Positions 36,778-45,313 of a DNA stretch of 64,000 nucleotides are shown here, in pieces. Position 1 is the stretch's first letter. Every line of letters starts with the position of its first letter. Under the pieces are notes generated by a model. The model had not been told where the DNA came from, made no database searches, and saw only the letters and a program-made list of their open reading frames with translations. Made by a program: the position numbers and the translations under genes. The DNA is from Microbacterium sp. CH12i (GTDB lineage: Bacteria; Actinomycetota; Actinomycetes; Actinomycetales; Microbacteriaceae). The DNA is taken from contig NZ_JHET01000010.1 of assembly GCF_000685355.1 (NCBI RefSeq), positions 124,001-188,000 of the forward strand, read 5' to 3'.

Positions 36778-37918
36778 ATGGCACGCATTACCCGCCGCGC
36801 GCGCATCGCGCCGGCATCGCGCTGGTCACGACTGCAGCCCTCGCTCTGTCTGCCTGCAGCGGCACCACAGACGCTTCCAACACCGGCGACAGCACTGCAG
36901 CAGACGCTGCAACCGCGACCTCGCTCAGCGACTTCGGCACATTGGCAGACCTTGAGACGGCGGCCAAGGCCGAGGGCCAGCTGAACGTCATTGCCCTCCC
37001 CCGCGACTGGGCCAACTACGGTGAGGTCCTTGACCTGTTCGCCGAGCGTTACCCAGAGATCACGATCAACGAGCAGTCCCCCGACGTCTCCAGCGCTGAA
37101 GAGATCCAGGCCGCGAAGACCAACGCGGGCCTCGACACGGCACCCGACGTCTTTGACCTCGGTCTCGCCGTCGCCCTCTCAAGCACCGACAGCTTCGCCC
37201 CGTACCAGGTGGAGAACTGGGATGACATCCCCGACGCGCTGAAAGAATCGACCGGCCTGTTCGTGGGCGACTACGGCGGATACATGTCGATCGGCTACGA
37301 CTCGTCGAAGTTCGATGAGCCCACCGCTCTCAAGGACCTGCTCAGCGCCGACTACAAGGGTGCGGTCGCAATCAATGGTGACCCCACCCAGGCTGGTGCA
37401 GCATTCGCCGCCGTCGGGCTGGCCACGATCCAGTCCGAGGGAACGCTGGATGACTTCCAGCCCGGCATCGACTTCTTCAGCGAACTGCAGAAGGCCGGCA
37501 ACTTCCTCAAGGTCGACGTGACGCCCGCGACCATCACCAGCGGCGAGACCCCGGTCGTCTTCGACTGGGACTACCTCACGCCGCAGCCGGCGCTGACAAC
37601 AAGAACTGGAAGGTCGTCGTCCTCGACGGCACCGGTTACGCCGGCTACTACAACCAGGCGATCAACAAGGATGCCCCGAACCCGGCAGCTGCTCGTCTGT
37701 GGCAGGAATTCCTCTACAGCGACGACGTGCAGAATCTGTGGCTGAAGGGCGGCGCACGTCCGGCTCGCATGGAGGCCATGACCGCGGCCGGCACGATCGA
37801 CGCCGACCTCGCAGCGGCTCTTCCTGAGGTTCCGGCCGACACCGTCGTCCCGACCGAAAAGCAGAGCACCGACGCCGGCACGCTGCTCGGCGAGAAGTGG
37901 GCTGCGGCGGTCCAGTGA
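36778..37918 (+). CDS. ABC transporter substrate-binding lipoprotein (Fbp/Pot type), two frameshifts
   Basis: About 380 aa across two shifts. Start ATG 36778 follows GAGAGGA. Restoring one G near 36812 joins MARITRRARIA to AGIALVTTAALALSACSG, a clean lipoprotein signal with lipobox LSAC. The body (LPRDWANYGEVLDLFAERYPEITINEQSPDVSSAEEIQAAK) is a type II periplasmic-binding fold as in iron, putrescine and phosphonate binders. A second missing base near 37580 joins FDWDYLT to AAAGADNKNWKVVVLDGTGYAGYYNQAINKDAPNP and the C terminus. First gene of a four-gene importer operon. The ligand is not predictable by eye. Confidence 0.87.
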
Positions 37919-38841
37919 CCTCGATGACCCTGGGGGCGGATGCCGCGGCATCCGCCCCCTCCACCGCCGGGCCGTCCAAGACGGCCCGGCGGTCCGGCAT
38001 ATCTACGGCGTGGCTGGGACTCGTGCCCTTCGCCGCGTACGTCCTGCTCTTTCTCGCGTTGCCGACGGTCCTCGCCATCGGCTCAGGTTTCTTCGCGAAA
38101 GACGGCTCGTTCACCTGGACAAACGTCACGGCCCTCGCCGATCCCGTTGTTCTGAACACGTTCGCGAACTCGGCCGGACTGTCGTTGCTGACCGCCATCG
38201 TCGGCGCCGTGCTCGGTGCGCTCGTCTGTTATGCCCTGCTCGGCATGAACCCTCAGGGCGCGGTGCGCTCAACCGTGGATGCCGCGGCAGGGGTACTCGC
38301 ACAGTTCGGCGGCGTCATGCTCGCCTTCGCGTTCATCGCTACGATCGGCGCGCAGGGCGTGATGACGCTGTTCTTGAAGGACGCGCTCGGCCTGAACATT
38401 TTCGAAAATGGCATGTGGCTGTACGAGCTGCCCGGCCTGATCTTGCCGTACATCTACTTCCAGGTGCCGCTGATGGTGATCACGTTCATGCCGGCCCTCG
38501 CAGCCTTGAAGCCGCAGTGGACAGAGGCGAACCTCACGCTCGGTGGCACGCGCGCCAGCTTCTGGCTGCGGATCGGCATCCCGGTCCTTGCCCCATCGTT
38601 CCTCGCGAGTCTCCTGCTGCTCTTCGCGAACGCGTTCTCGTCGTACGCCACCGCCGCAGCGCTTGCCAGCCAGGGGTCACAGATCGTGCCGCTGCAGATC
38701 CGCGCGGCGCTCACCAGCGAGACCGTGCTGGGGCGAGAGAACCTCGCCGGCGCGCTGGCGCTCGGCATGATCATCGTGGTCGGCATCGTGATGAGCCTGT
38801 ACTCGCTCGTGCAGCGCCGAGCCGCAAGGTGGCAGTCATGA
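37915..38841 (+). CDS. ABC transporter permease (Fbp/Pot type), first
   Basis: 308 aa. N-terminal cytoplasmic tail rich in Ala/Ser, first helix LVPFAAYVLLFLALPTVLAI, six membrane segments in all, and the EAA-type loop TEANLTLGGTRASFWLRIGIPVLAPS. Start taken as GTG 37915, which overlaps the stop of the binding-protein gene (GTGA); ATG 37924 is an alternative. The tail is encoded by the palindrome GGATGCCGCGGCATCC (37938-37953). Confidence 0.9.
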   Translation: MTSMTLGADAAASAPSTAGPSKTARRSGISTAWLGLVPFAAYVLLFLALPTVLAIGSGFFAKDGSFTWTNVTALADPVVLNTFANSAGLSLLTAIVGAVLGALVCYALLGMNPQGAVRSTVDAAAGVLAQFGGVMLAFAFIATIGAQGVMTLFLKDALGLNIFENGMWLYELPGLILPYIYFQVPLMVITFMPALAALKPQWTEANLTLGGTRASFWLRIGIPVLAPSFLASLLLLFANAFSSYATAAALASQGSQIVPLQIRAALTSETVLGRENLAGALALGMIIVVGIVMSLYSLVQRRAARWQS

Positions 38842-39632
38842 ATGGTCTCGCGCCCTCGCGGCTCACCCGTTGGATCATCGGCATCGTTGTAGGTGCGTTC
38901 TTCGCCATCCCTCTGGTCTCGACGTTCCTCTACACGCTGCGCGGCACCGAGGGCGGGCTGTCGTTCGAACGCTGGGCTGCGCTGTTCGACCCCGCAGCAT
39001 CCGCGGCGATCAAGCCGATCTGGACAGGCCTGGGCAACTCGCTCGTGCTCGCCGTTGTCACGGTCGCGATCGTGCTTCTGCTGCTGGCGCCGACGATGAT
39101 CCTCGTCAACCTGCGCTTTCCGAAACTGAAGCCGTTCTTCGAGTTCGCGGTGCTGCTGCCGATCTCGATCCCTGCGATCGTGCTCGTCGTCGGGCTCGCT
39201 CCGATCTACCTGCAGATCGGACGCACCCTCGGCACCGGCACGTGGACGTTGGCATTCGCCTACGGCGTCACCGTGCTGCCGTTCGCGTTCCGTTCGATCC
39301 AGGCATCCATCGACGCGGCCGACCTTCGCACGCTCGCGGAGGCCGCTCGCTCGCTCGGGGCGAACTGGCCGACCGTCGTGTTGAAGGTGCTGGCACCGAA
39401 CATCCGCCAGGGCCTGCTCGCAGCATCCCTCATCTCCATCGCCGTCGTACTGGGCGAGTTCACGATCGCCTCTCTGCTGAACCGTCAGGTCTTCCAGACC
39501 GCAATGGTTGTCGTGCAAAAACAAGACGCCTACGCTCCGGCGATCTTCACCCTGCTGGCGCTGCTGTTCTGTTTCTTGCTGCTGCTCATCATCGGCCGCG
39601 CCGCCCGCGGCAACCGAAAGGCCCGCTCATGA
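38838..39632 (+). CDS. ABC transporter permease (Fbp/Pot type), second
   Basis: 264 aa, six membrane segments. First helix WIIGIVVGAFFAIPLVSTFLY, EAA loop LAEAARSLGANWPTVVLKVLAPNIRQG, last helix IFTLLALLFCFLLLLIIG. It pairs with the preceding permease. It starts in an ATGA overlap at 38838 and ends in another at 39629. The open frame extends far upstream of the true start only because the antisense and out-of-frame sequence is GC-rich. Confidence 0.9.
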   Translation: MNGLAPSRLTRWIIGIVVGAFFAIPLVSTFLYTLRGTEGGLSFERWAALFDPAASAAIKPIWTGLGNSLVLAVVTVAIVLLLLAPTMILVNLRFPKLKPFFEFAVLLPISIPAIVLVVGLAPIYLQIGRTLGTGTWTLAFAYGVTVLPFAFRSIQASIDAADLRTLAEAARSLGANWPTVVLKVLAPNIRQGLLAASLISIAVVLGEFTIASLLNRQVFQTAMVVVQKQDAYAPAIFTLLALLFCFLLLLIIGRAARGNRKARS

Positions 39633-40719
39633 CCACCCCGACGTCCTCCCCGCCACGAAAGACAATCTGCTGCTCGCTGAAGCTGGCGAAGGCACCCGCG
39701 TGCAGTTCCAGGGAATCGAGAAGAGCTACGGCTCGAACAAGGTGCTGCACGGTGTCGACTTCGACATCGCACCGGGCGAGTTCGTCTCACTGCTCGGGCC
39801 GTCTGGCTGCGGAAAGACCACCGCGCTGCGCGTGCTCGCAGGCCTCGAGAGCGCCGACGGCGGTGCCGTTCTGCTGGGCGGACAGGATGTCTCACGCGTC
39901 CCGACCAACAAGCGCGACATCGGCATGGTCTTCCAGTCGTACTCGCTGTTCCCGCACCTGAACGTCGCAGACAACACCGCATTCGGCCTGCGCCGGCGAG
40001 GAGTCGGCAAGGTACAGGCAGCGAAGCGTGCGCTCGATGCCCTCGCGCTCGTCGGGCTCGAGGGCTTCGCCGACCGCTTCCCCCACCAGCTCTCCGGTGG
40101 CCAGCAGCAGCGAGTTGCTCTCGCCCGTGCCTTGGTCACTGAGCCTCGCGTACTGCTGCTCGATGAGCCGCTCTCTGCGCTTGATGCGAAGGTTCGCGTG
40201 CAGTTGCGTGACGAGATCCGTCGCATCCAGCTGCGCCTCGGCATCACGACGGTTTTCGTCACGCACGACCAGGAAGAGGCGCTGGCCGTCTCCGACCGAA
40301 TCGCCGTAATGGATGCCGGACGCATCGACCAGATCGACACCCCCGAAGAGCTGTACCTGCGGCCTGCCACCGCCCACGTCGCAGCATTCGTCGGGCTCTC
40401 CAGCATGGTCTCTGGGATCGCCTCGGGCGGACGTGTGACGGTGTGGGGGCACGACCTTCCCACCAACACTCCCGCCAACGGTGAGGTCGAAGTGCACCTA
40501 CGGCCCGAAAACCTGCGCTTTACGGGCGAGGCGGATGCCGCGACCAGCGGCGTGGTCGAGGAGAGTACGTTCCTCGGCAGCATCCGTCGCACCCTCGTCA
40601 AGACGGATGCCGGTGAGCTCGTGCGCGTGCAGCACGACGCGCAGTTCCATCCTGCCTTCGGAGACCGAGTGCACCTGGCTATTGAGCCGGTGCCGGTGGC
40701 CGTCCGGACGAAGGGCTGA
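39629..40719 (+). CDS. ABC transporter ATPase with TOBE domain (Fbp/Pot type), one frameshift
   Basis: 363 aa across the shift. Walker A GPSGCGKTT, FQSYSLFPHLNVADNTAFGL, signature [15 protein letters not shown], Walker B VLLLDEPLSALD, switch histidine FVTHDQEEAL, and a C-terminal TOBE-like part (VEVHLRPENLRF). The ATG at 39629 overlaps the permease stop, but is out of frame with the body. One C restored in the run CCCC (39648-39651) gives MTTPTSSPATKDNLLLAEAGEG and joins the frames. Energises import through the two permeases. Confidence 0.92.
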
Positions 40720-40740
40720 GCGGGTCTTCCCGCAGATCGT

Positions 40741-40789
40741 CCCTGAGCCTGTAGCGGATCGGCCCCTGAGCCTGTCGAAGGGTCCGATT
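40741..40789. terminator. Terminator-like hairpin with two CCTGAGCCTGT elements
   Basis: CCTGAGCCTGT occurs at 40742 and again at 40765, the second inside a hairpin: ATCGG-CCCCT (40758-40767) pairs with AGGG-T-CCGAT (40779-40788) around GAGCCTGTCGA. It sits between convergent genes (importer ATPase and amino acid ATPase) and could terminate both. It carries the same core as 31018 and 55309. Confidence 0.65.
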
Positions 40790-40793
40790 CGCG

Positions 40794-41548
40794 CTAGAGA
40801 ACGCGTGCCAAGAAGTCCTGGGTGCGCGGATGCTGCGGGTGCGCGAGCACCTCGCGCGGGTCGCCCTCTTCGACGATGACGCCGCCATCCATAAAGATCA
40901 GGCGTGAGCTGACTTCACGGGCAAAGCCCATCTCGTGCGTGACGACGAGCATCGTCATCCCTTCGTCGGCAAGCGTGCGCATCACCTGCAGCACCTCCCC
41001 GACGAGTTCGGGATCGAGCGCAGAGGTCGGCTCGTCGAACAGCATCATGTCGGGATTCATGCACAGCGCCCTGGCGATCGCCACGCGCTGCTGCTGACCA
41101 CCGGAAAGGTGCCCGGGATACGCATCCGCTTTGTCCGACAGCCCAACGCGGGCGAGCATCTTTTGTGCGACCTTGTCGGCATCTGCCTTGGAGCGCTTGA
41201 GCACCCGACGCTGCGCGACCGTGAGGTTTCCGAGCACGCTCATGTGCGGGAACAGGTTAAAGCTCTGAAAGACCATTCCGATGCGGGTGCGCACACGGTC
41301 GATGTCGATGTCGGGATCGGTAATGTCGATGCCCTCGATGAGAATGCTACCGCCGCTGGGCTCTTCGAGCAGATTCACCGAGCGCAGCAGCGTCGACTTT
41401 CCTGACCCGGAGGTCCGATCACACAGACGACCTCGCCCGGCTGCACGGTGAGGTCGATGCCCTTGAGCACCTCGTTGTCACCGAAGCTCTTGACCAGTGC
41501 GCGCACTTCGATGGCGGGCGCATGAATGTCGATCAAGTCCGTGCTCAT
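40794..41548 (-). CDS. Polar amino acid ABC transporter ATPase (GlnQ type), one frameshift
   Basis: 251 aa across the shift. The ATG at 41548 opens [33 protein letters not shown], then the frame breaks within Walker A: VIGP is followed by PGQESRR, while one base restored near 41411 gives [18 protein letters not shown]. The rest is intact: [46 protein letters not shown] and [12 protein letters not shown]. It overlaps the permease stop by ATGA. Energises the importer encoded by the two genes upstream. Confidence 0.93.
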
Positions 41549-42336
41549 CGCTGCCTCGCCAATCGTCGTTCAAGCCACGCTGCCAGTCGTGTGAGCGGAA
41601 TCGTCACCATGAGGTACAATATCGCCGCCATGATGAGGGGCGTTCCATTAGCATTCTGATTCGAGAGGTCACGAACGAACGTGGTGAGCTCTCGTGTCAT
41701 CAGCGTGGTGCCGGCGATGAACACCAGCGAGGTGTCTTTCAGCAGCAGCACGAATTCATTAGTCAGCGGCGGGATGATGATGCGGAAGCCCTGCGGAAGC
41801 GTCACCCAAATCATCGTCTTCAGCGGTGACATGCCGAGCGAACGAGATGCTTCGATCTGCCCCTTCGGCACGGCTTGGATGCCGGCACGAATCACCTCAG
41901 CCATGTACGCCGAGGACACCAGGATCAAACCCACAAGACCGGATGCTGCCGGTCCCCCTGGGATCTTGATCCCGAGACCGATCGGCAGCATATACGCGAC
42001 AGCGAAGATCGTCAGCAGCGCAGGCAGGCCACGGAACAGCTCGATCCACGCCGTCGCGAACCACCGATACGGCAGGATGCTGGACAGCTTCATCACCGCG
42101 AACAGGATGCCGAGAAGCGCACCGCCCACAAAGCCCACAAGCGTGAACCACAGAGTATTGAACAGAGCGACCGTGATGATCTCGGGGAAGAGCTTCACCG
42201 CAACCGCGGGGTCAAGGAACTGCTTGCTAAACCGACCCCAGTCGGTAGACAGCACCGCCCAGGCGATGACCGCGACGAAGATCGCGTACATCGCCAGGCG
42301 ATAGAGCCGCTGACGGGTCCTGCGTTTCATCGCCAT
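41545..42336 (-). CDS. Polar amino acid ABC transporter permease (GlnP/HisM type)
   Basis: 263 aa. N-terminal basic tail, then five membrane segments. The family segment LFNTLWFTLVGFVGGALLGILFAV and the EAA motif IEASRSLGMSPLKTMIWVTLPQGFRIIIPPLTNEF are clear. A single permease gene is present, so it probably acts as a homodimer. It lies between the binding protein and ATPase genes in one operon. Confidence 0.92.
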   Translation of the reverse strand: MAMKRRTRQRLYRLAMYAIFVAVIAWAVLSTDWGRFSKQFLDPAVAVKLFPEIITVALFNTLWFTLVGFVGGALLGILFAVMKLSSILPYRWFATAWIELFRGLPALLTIFAVAYMLPIGLGIKIPGGPAASGLVGLILVSSAYMAEVIRAGIQAVPKGQIEASRSLGMSPLKTMIWVTLPQGFRIIIPPLTNEFVLLLKDTSLVFIAGTTLMTRELTTFVRDLSNQNANGTPLIMAAILYLMVTIPLTRLAAWLERRLARQR

Positions 42337-42371
42337 CGTGATCTGTGTTCGTCAGCGCTCGTCAGCGCGGA

Positions 42372-43190
42372 TCACTTGGCCGCGAAGTAGGTGTCGTAAA
42401 TAGTCTGGTAATCGCCGCTGTCCTTGAGTTCTTTCAGGGCACCGTTGACTGCCTTGACCAGTGCGTCGCTCGCACCCTTCTCGAACGCGAAGCCGTACGC
42501 CTCGTCGGTCTTGTACTCCTCGACGATCTTGTAGGTGCTGTCAGCCTTCTCGTGCTCGATGTTCACCGGCTGGTCCTGGAGGATGGCGTCGACCTGACCG
42601 GCCTGAATCGCCGGCCACAGCTCGCCGTCACCGGGGTAGCGAATGATCTCAGTGTCGGCCGGTGCGTTGTCGGTTGTGTACGTCTCACCTGTGGTGCCCT
42701 GCTGCACACCGACGGTCTTGCCCGCGAGGTCGTCGATCGACTTGATTCCCGAATCCGAGCGAACCAGCAACGACTGCAGCGAGTCGTAGTACGGGTCGGA
42801 GAAGTCGAGGTTCGCCTTGCGCTCGTCGGTGATCGTCATCGCGGAGGCGCCCATGTCGCAGTTGCCAGCGACCAGGACAGTGCCAGAGGTCAGAGCTTCG
42901 AAGCTCACGTCCTGCACAGAAAGCTTCAGGCCGAGGTTGTCGGCGATCGCAGAGACCAGGTCAATGTCGAAGCCGGTGTATCCGGTTTCGGTCGACGAGT
43001 CTTCAAACTCGAAGGGAGCGTAGGGGATTTCGGAACACACCGTGAGGGTGCCCGCTTCAACCAGTCCGTAGTCGTTGCCTGCGGTGCTGGCGTCGCCGCC
43101 GCCCGCGTCACTGCCGCCGGCGCAGCCGGCAAGAGCGAGGGTGGCAGTCGCGGCGAGCGCGATGCCGAAGATGATGTTGCGACGTGACAT
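42372..43190 (-). CDS. Polar amino acid ABC transporter substrate-binding lipoprotein (GlnH type)
   Basis: 272 aa. Signal peptide MSRRNIIFGIALAATATLALAGC with Cys23 as lipid anchor. Family 3 solute-binding motifs: LTVCSEIPYAPFEF, GFDIDLVSAIADNLGL, and DFSDPYYDSLQSLLVRSDSGIKSIDDLAGKTVGVQQGTTGE. The ligand is a polar amino acid by family. The start at 43190 follows TGGAG by 6 nt; the longer frame to 43265 lacks a start signal. The 160-bp gap upstream (43191-43350) holds a terminator for the neighbouring operon and presumably this promoter. Confidence 0.92.
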   Translation of the reverse strand: MSRRNIIFGIALAATATLALAGCAGGSDAGGGDASTAGNDYGLVEAGTLTVCSEIPYAPFEFEDSSTETGYTGFDIDLVSAIADNLGLKLSVQDVSFEALTSGTVLVAGNCDMGASAMTITDERKANLDFSDPYYDSLQSLLVRSDSGIKSIDDLAGKTVGVQQGTTGETYTTDNAPADTEIIRYPGDGELWPAIQAGQVDAILQDQPVNIEHEKADSTYKIVEEYKTDEAYGFAFEKGASDALVKAVNGALKELKDSGDYQTIYDTYFAAK

Positions 43191-43332
43191 GACCACTCCA
43201 GTGGGACGGGGCAGCAGTGCCCGCGGACAGGTATGAGGTTCATCTTGACATGGTCGGACACACAAATCGCATGTTCAGGGCACCCCAGAGGTTACATTTG
43301 CGTTTCACTCCGCTAACTGGAGTCACGCAGAA

Positions 43333-43347
43333 CGCCCGGTATGGGCG
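43333..43347 (-). terminator. Short hairpin after the Dabb gene
   Basis: CGCCC and GGGCG with a 5-nt loop, followed on the minus strand by TTCT. It lies 3 nt beyond the stop of the last gene of the bS22-rhodanese-glutaredoxin-Dabb cluster. Weak, but correctly placed for a terminator. Confidence 0.4.
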
Positions 43348-43350
43348 GGA

Positions 43351-43653
43351 TCAGACCTCGAAGTCGACAGCCACGCGAGAGGCGACGACCGAACGAATGT
43401 AGTCCGCGGCCTCTTCATGCGCCGGGTGCACCACATACTGCTCCAGCGCCTCAACAGAGTCGAAGTCGGCTACGAGCGTGACATCCCAGTTCGCGTCGGC
43501 ATAGAGCGAGTTCGCGCCGGCCGAGATTGAGCGCAGTTGCGGAACCACGCCATCGAGAGCGTTCAGACGCCGCGCGACTTCTGCGGCCTCTGCGCCGCGC
43601 TCGGCGGCATCCTCGTTCTTGAGCTTCCAGGTGACTACGTGTCGGATCGTCAT
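43351..43653 (-). CDS. Stress-responsive alpha/beta-barrel (Dabb) protein
   Basis: 100 aa. Dabb family layout: IRHVVTWKL at the N terminus, then LRSISAGANSLYADANWDVTLVADFDSVEALEQYVVHPAHEEAADYI. The conserved His-Val near the start and the HPAH segment are typical. Such dimeric barrels bind small hydrophobic molecules; the function in bacteria is mostly unknown. ATGA overlap with the glutaredoxin-like gene. Confidence 0.88.
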   Translation of the reverse strand: MTIRHVVTWKLKNEDAAERGAEAAEVARRLNALDGVVPQLRSISAGANSLYADANWDVTLVADFDSVEALEQYVVHPAHEEAADYIRSVVASRVAVDFEV

Positions 43654-43907
43654 ACTGTCTCCAGTCTTTGGCGCAGGCGGTCGGGCGAGACCCGCCAGTG
43701 CGCGTGCAGTTCACCGTCGATCAGCACGACGGGAATCTTTTCCCACCACAACTCGTGCAACGCAGGATCGTCATGGATCGACTGCTGCACGATCTCGACT
43801 CTGTCGCCGATTTCATCGGGAAGCTCTGCCACGACCGTCTCGACGATTTCCAGTGCTGTGGGGCACAGGTGACACCCGGCTTTGCCGATCACAGTGACGG
43901 TCGTCAC
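43650..43907 (-). CDS. Glutaredoxin-like small thiol protein
   Basis: 85 aa. Redox motif Cys12-His-Leu-Cys15 (GKAGCHLCPTALE), and a cis-Pro region in EKIPVVLIDGEL. It matches the DUF836/glutaredoxin 2-like proteins of actinobacteria. Start GTG 43907 overlaps the rhodanese stop (GTGA). The trio of overlapping small genes suggests a shared thiol or sulfur task. Confidence 0.88.
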   Translation of the reverse strand: MTTVTVIGKAGCHLCPTALEIVETVVAELPDEIGDRVEIVQQSIHDDPALHELWWEKIPVVLIDGELHAHWRVSPDRLRQRLETV

Positions 43908-44206
43908 GCCGAGGGGACCTCAACAGGGTTGCCTGCGGCGATCCACTCGCCGGTGCCGCCCTCAACATTCGTGGCGTCGTAGCCACGTGGCTCGAGTGCC
44001 TCAACAACGCGTGCGGAACGCCCACCTGCCTGGCAGATGACGTCGAACGCCTCGGAAGGGAGTTCCTCGAGGCGATCGCCGATCTCTGACATCGGGATAT
44101 TCACGGCGCCAGGTACGTGGCCAGCGGCATACTCGTCACGCTCGCGCACATCAATGAGTGGCGTACTCTCGCGGGCCGCGAGATCTGCGATGGTGATCGA
44201 CTTCAT
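43904..44206 (-). CDS. Single-domain rhodanese-like sulfurtransferase
   Basis: 100 aa. Active-site loop CQAGGRSA with Cys58, and the family motifs LIDVRERDEYAAGHVPGAVNIP. It transfers sulfane sulfur in vitro; the cellular partner is unknown. The ATG at 44206 has GGAGG 4 nt upstream (CCGGAGGTTGTC before ATG). The longer open frame to 44254 is not supported. Confidence 0.9.
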   Translation of the reverse strand: MKSITIADLAARESTPLIDVRERDEYAAGHVPGAVNIPMSEIGDRLEELPSEAFDVICQAGGRSARVVEALEPRGYDATNVEGGTGEWIAAGNPVEVPSA

Positions 44207-44254
44207 GACAACCTCCGGACTGGGCGCTGAAACGCGTTGAACGCAGAGACACAA

Positions 44255-44295
44255 AGCGCCCCTTTGACGAGCTCAAAGAGCAGGTCAGGGGCGCT
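44255..44295 (-). terminator. Terminator after bS22
   Basis: AGCGCCCC (44255-44262) and GGGGCGCT (44288-44295) form an 8-bp GC stem with additional pairing possible inside (TTTGA/TCAAA). On the minus strand the stem is followed by TTT. It begins 14 nt after the bS22 stop and would separate the ribosomal protein message from the rhodanese operon. Confidence 0.6.
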
Positions 44296-44308
44296 CGTGT
44301 CAGGCCGC

Positions 44309-44407
44309 TTACTTCTTGTTGCGACGCTGGTGGCGAGTCTTACGAAGCAGCTTGCGGTGCTTCTTCTTCGCCATGCGCTTGCGGCGCTTCTTGATGACTG
44401 AACCCAC
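44309..44407 (-). CDS. 30S ribosomal protein bS22 (AURKAIP1/COX24-domain protein)
   Basis: 32 aa, starting GTG at 44407: MGSVIKKRRKRMAKKKH, then RKLLRKTRHQRRNKK. Almost entirely lysine/arginine, and near-identical in layout to the mycobacterial Rv0500B protein seen as bS22 on the 30S subunit. AGTGAGG lies 5 nt upstream of the start. It is easily missed because of its size. As in mycobacteria, it lies next to a small helix-turn-helix gene of Rv0500A type and not far from proC. A terminator follows. Confidence 0.93.
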   Translation of the reverse strand: MGSVIKKRRKRMAKKKHRKLLRKTRHQRRNKK

Positions 44408-44541
44408 GGAAACCTCACTAAGTCAGTTGCTGGGCGTCGCAGGATGACAAACGCCCGGGCGCGGCACGGAAAAATGCCTCGGATCAGTCTAGCAAACCAC
44501 AACCGGTGCGAAGTGCACCGGTGCAGCCGCACTGAATTGGA

Positions 44542-44732
44542 TCAGCCCACGTCGGAGATCGGGAGCTGGAGTGCGTCGCGACCGCCGACTCCGGCACACG
44601 ATAACTGCGTCCAAACCGAATCGCAGGCAGGTCGCCGGAGTGCACGAGTCGATAGACGGTCATCTTCGAAACGCGCATGATCTCTGCGACTTCGGCGACC
44701 GTCAAGAATCGAACGTCAGGAACTTCGGGCAT
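44542..44732 (-). CDS. Excisionase-type helix-turn-helix protein (Rv0500A-like), probable frameshift
   Basis: About 63 aa when corrected: MPEVPDVRFLTVAEVAEIMR, then VSKMTVYRLVHSGDLPAIRFGRSYRVPESAVA. This is a MerR-like single-domain DNA-binding protein. Uncorrected, the frame runs on as THSSSRSPTWADPIQCG to 44484, unlike the family. One G restored near 44577 gives DALQLPISDVG and a TGA at 44544-44542, a natural end. The ATG 44732 has AAAGGGG 7 nt upstream. The family is conserved beside bS22 in actinobacteria. Confidence 0.82.
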
Positions 44733-44758
44733 CCCCATACCCCTTTCTGCTGATGCAC

Positions 44759-44788
44759 ACTCTATGGGGAACATGCGACGCGTGTAAA
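44759..44788 (-). promoter_or_regulatory. Probable promoter of the helix-turn-helix gene
   Basis: Minus strand: -35 TTTACA (44783-44788), 18-bp spacer, -10 TAGAGT (44759-44764). The predicted transcript starts about 20 nt before the ATG at 44732. Confidence 0.6.
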
Positions 44789-44858
44789 CCCATGTGGCGA
44801 TTGTGGCCTGTGTGACTGGCGTCCCGTCCGCTGCGTCGGCGAGCGTCGGCGCGTCTGC

Positions 44859-45275
44859 TCAGGCGCCGAGGCGGCGAAGCGCCGTGGTGACGACGTGCTT
44901 TGCCGATGCCGCGGCGCGGCCAACAACTTCAGCCGCGTGCGCTGCGCCGTCATTCAGCGGAATGAGCGACAGATCGATGTCAGGAGCACTATCACCGAAA
45001 GCATCTACGAGGAAGGGAACCAGCCAGTCGTCGACGACTTCGAGTGCCTCGACCTCAATGCTGTAGAAGCGGCGCTGGCCGTCTTCGCGAACACTGACTA
45101 ACTCTGCGTCGCGCAGCACCTTCAGATGCTTCGAGACGGTGGGTTGGCTGATGCCAAGTTCACTGACGATCTGCGAGACGCTGGTGCCGGCATCGCCATC
45201 GGTGGCACGCCGTAAAAGCAGCTGGAGGATATCGCGCCTCGTGCCGTCTGCAATCACGTCGAAGATGTCGGTCAT
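44859..45275 (-). CDS. ArsR-family transcriptional regulator
   Basis: 138 aa. Winged helix-turn-helix: IADGTRRDILQLLL, VSQIVSELGISQPTVSKHLKVLRDAELVSVREDGQRRFYSI. No cysteine-rich metal site is visible, so it may not sense metal. The C-terminal half is less conserved. Start ATG 45275 is leaderless: -10 TAGCCT (45282-45287), 6 nt. It is divergent from the KtrB-like gene across 97 bp and might regulate it, but no palindrome stands out. Confidence 0.9.
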   Translation of the reverse strand: MTDIFDVIADGTRRDILQLLLRRATDGDAGTSVSQIVSELGISQPTVSKHLKVLRDAELVSVREDGQRRFYSIEVEALEVVDDWLVPFLVDAFGDSAPDIDLSLIPLNDGAAHAAEVVGRAAASAKHVVTTALRRLGA

Positions 45276-45313
45276 GTGATTAGGCTAGTCGTCTCACGTG
45301 CGGAGTACCATGA

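Noticed and set aside
36778..37918. Binding-protein gene as a pseudogene because of two frameshifts
   Set aside because: Both shifts are repaired by one base each, the rest of the operon is intact, and the same kind of error occurs in essential genes of the window.
38010..38837. Upstream extension of the second Fbp/Pot permease to a 540-residue protein
   Set aside because: The extension lies in the +2 frame of the first permease gene, is arginine/alanine-rich without motifs, and the true ATG at 38838 overlaps the first permease's stop.
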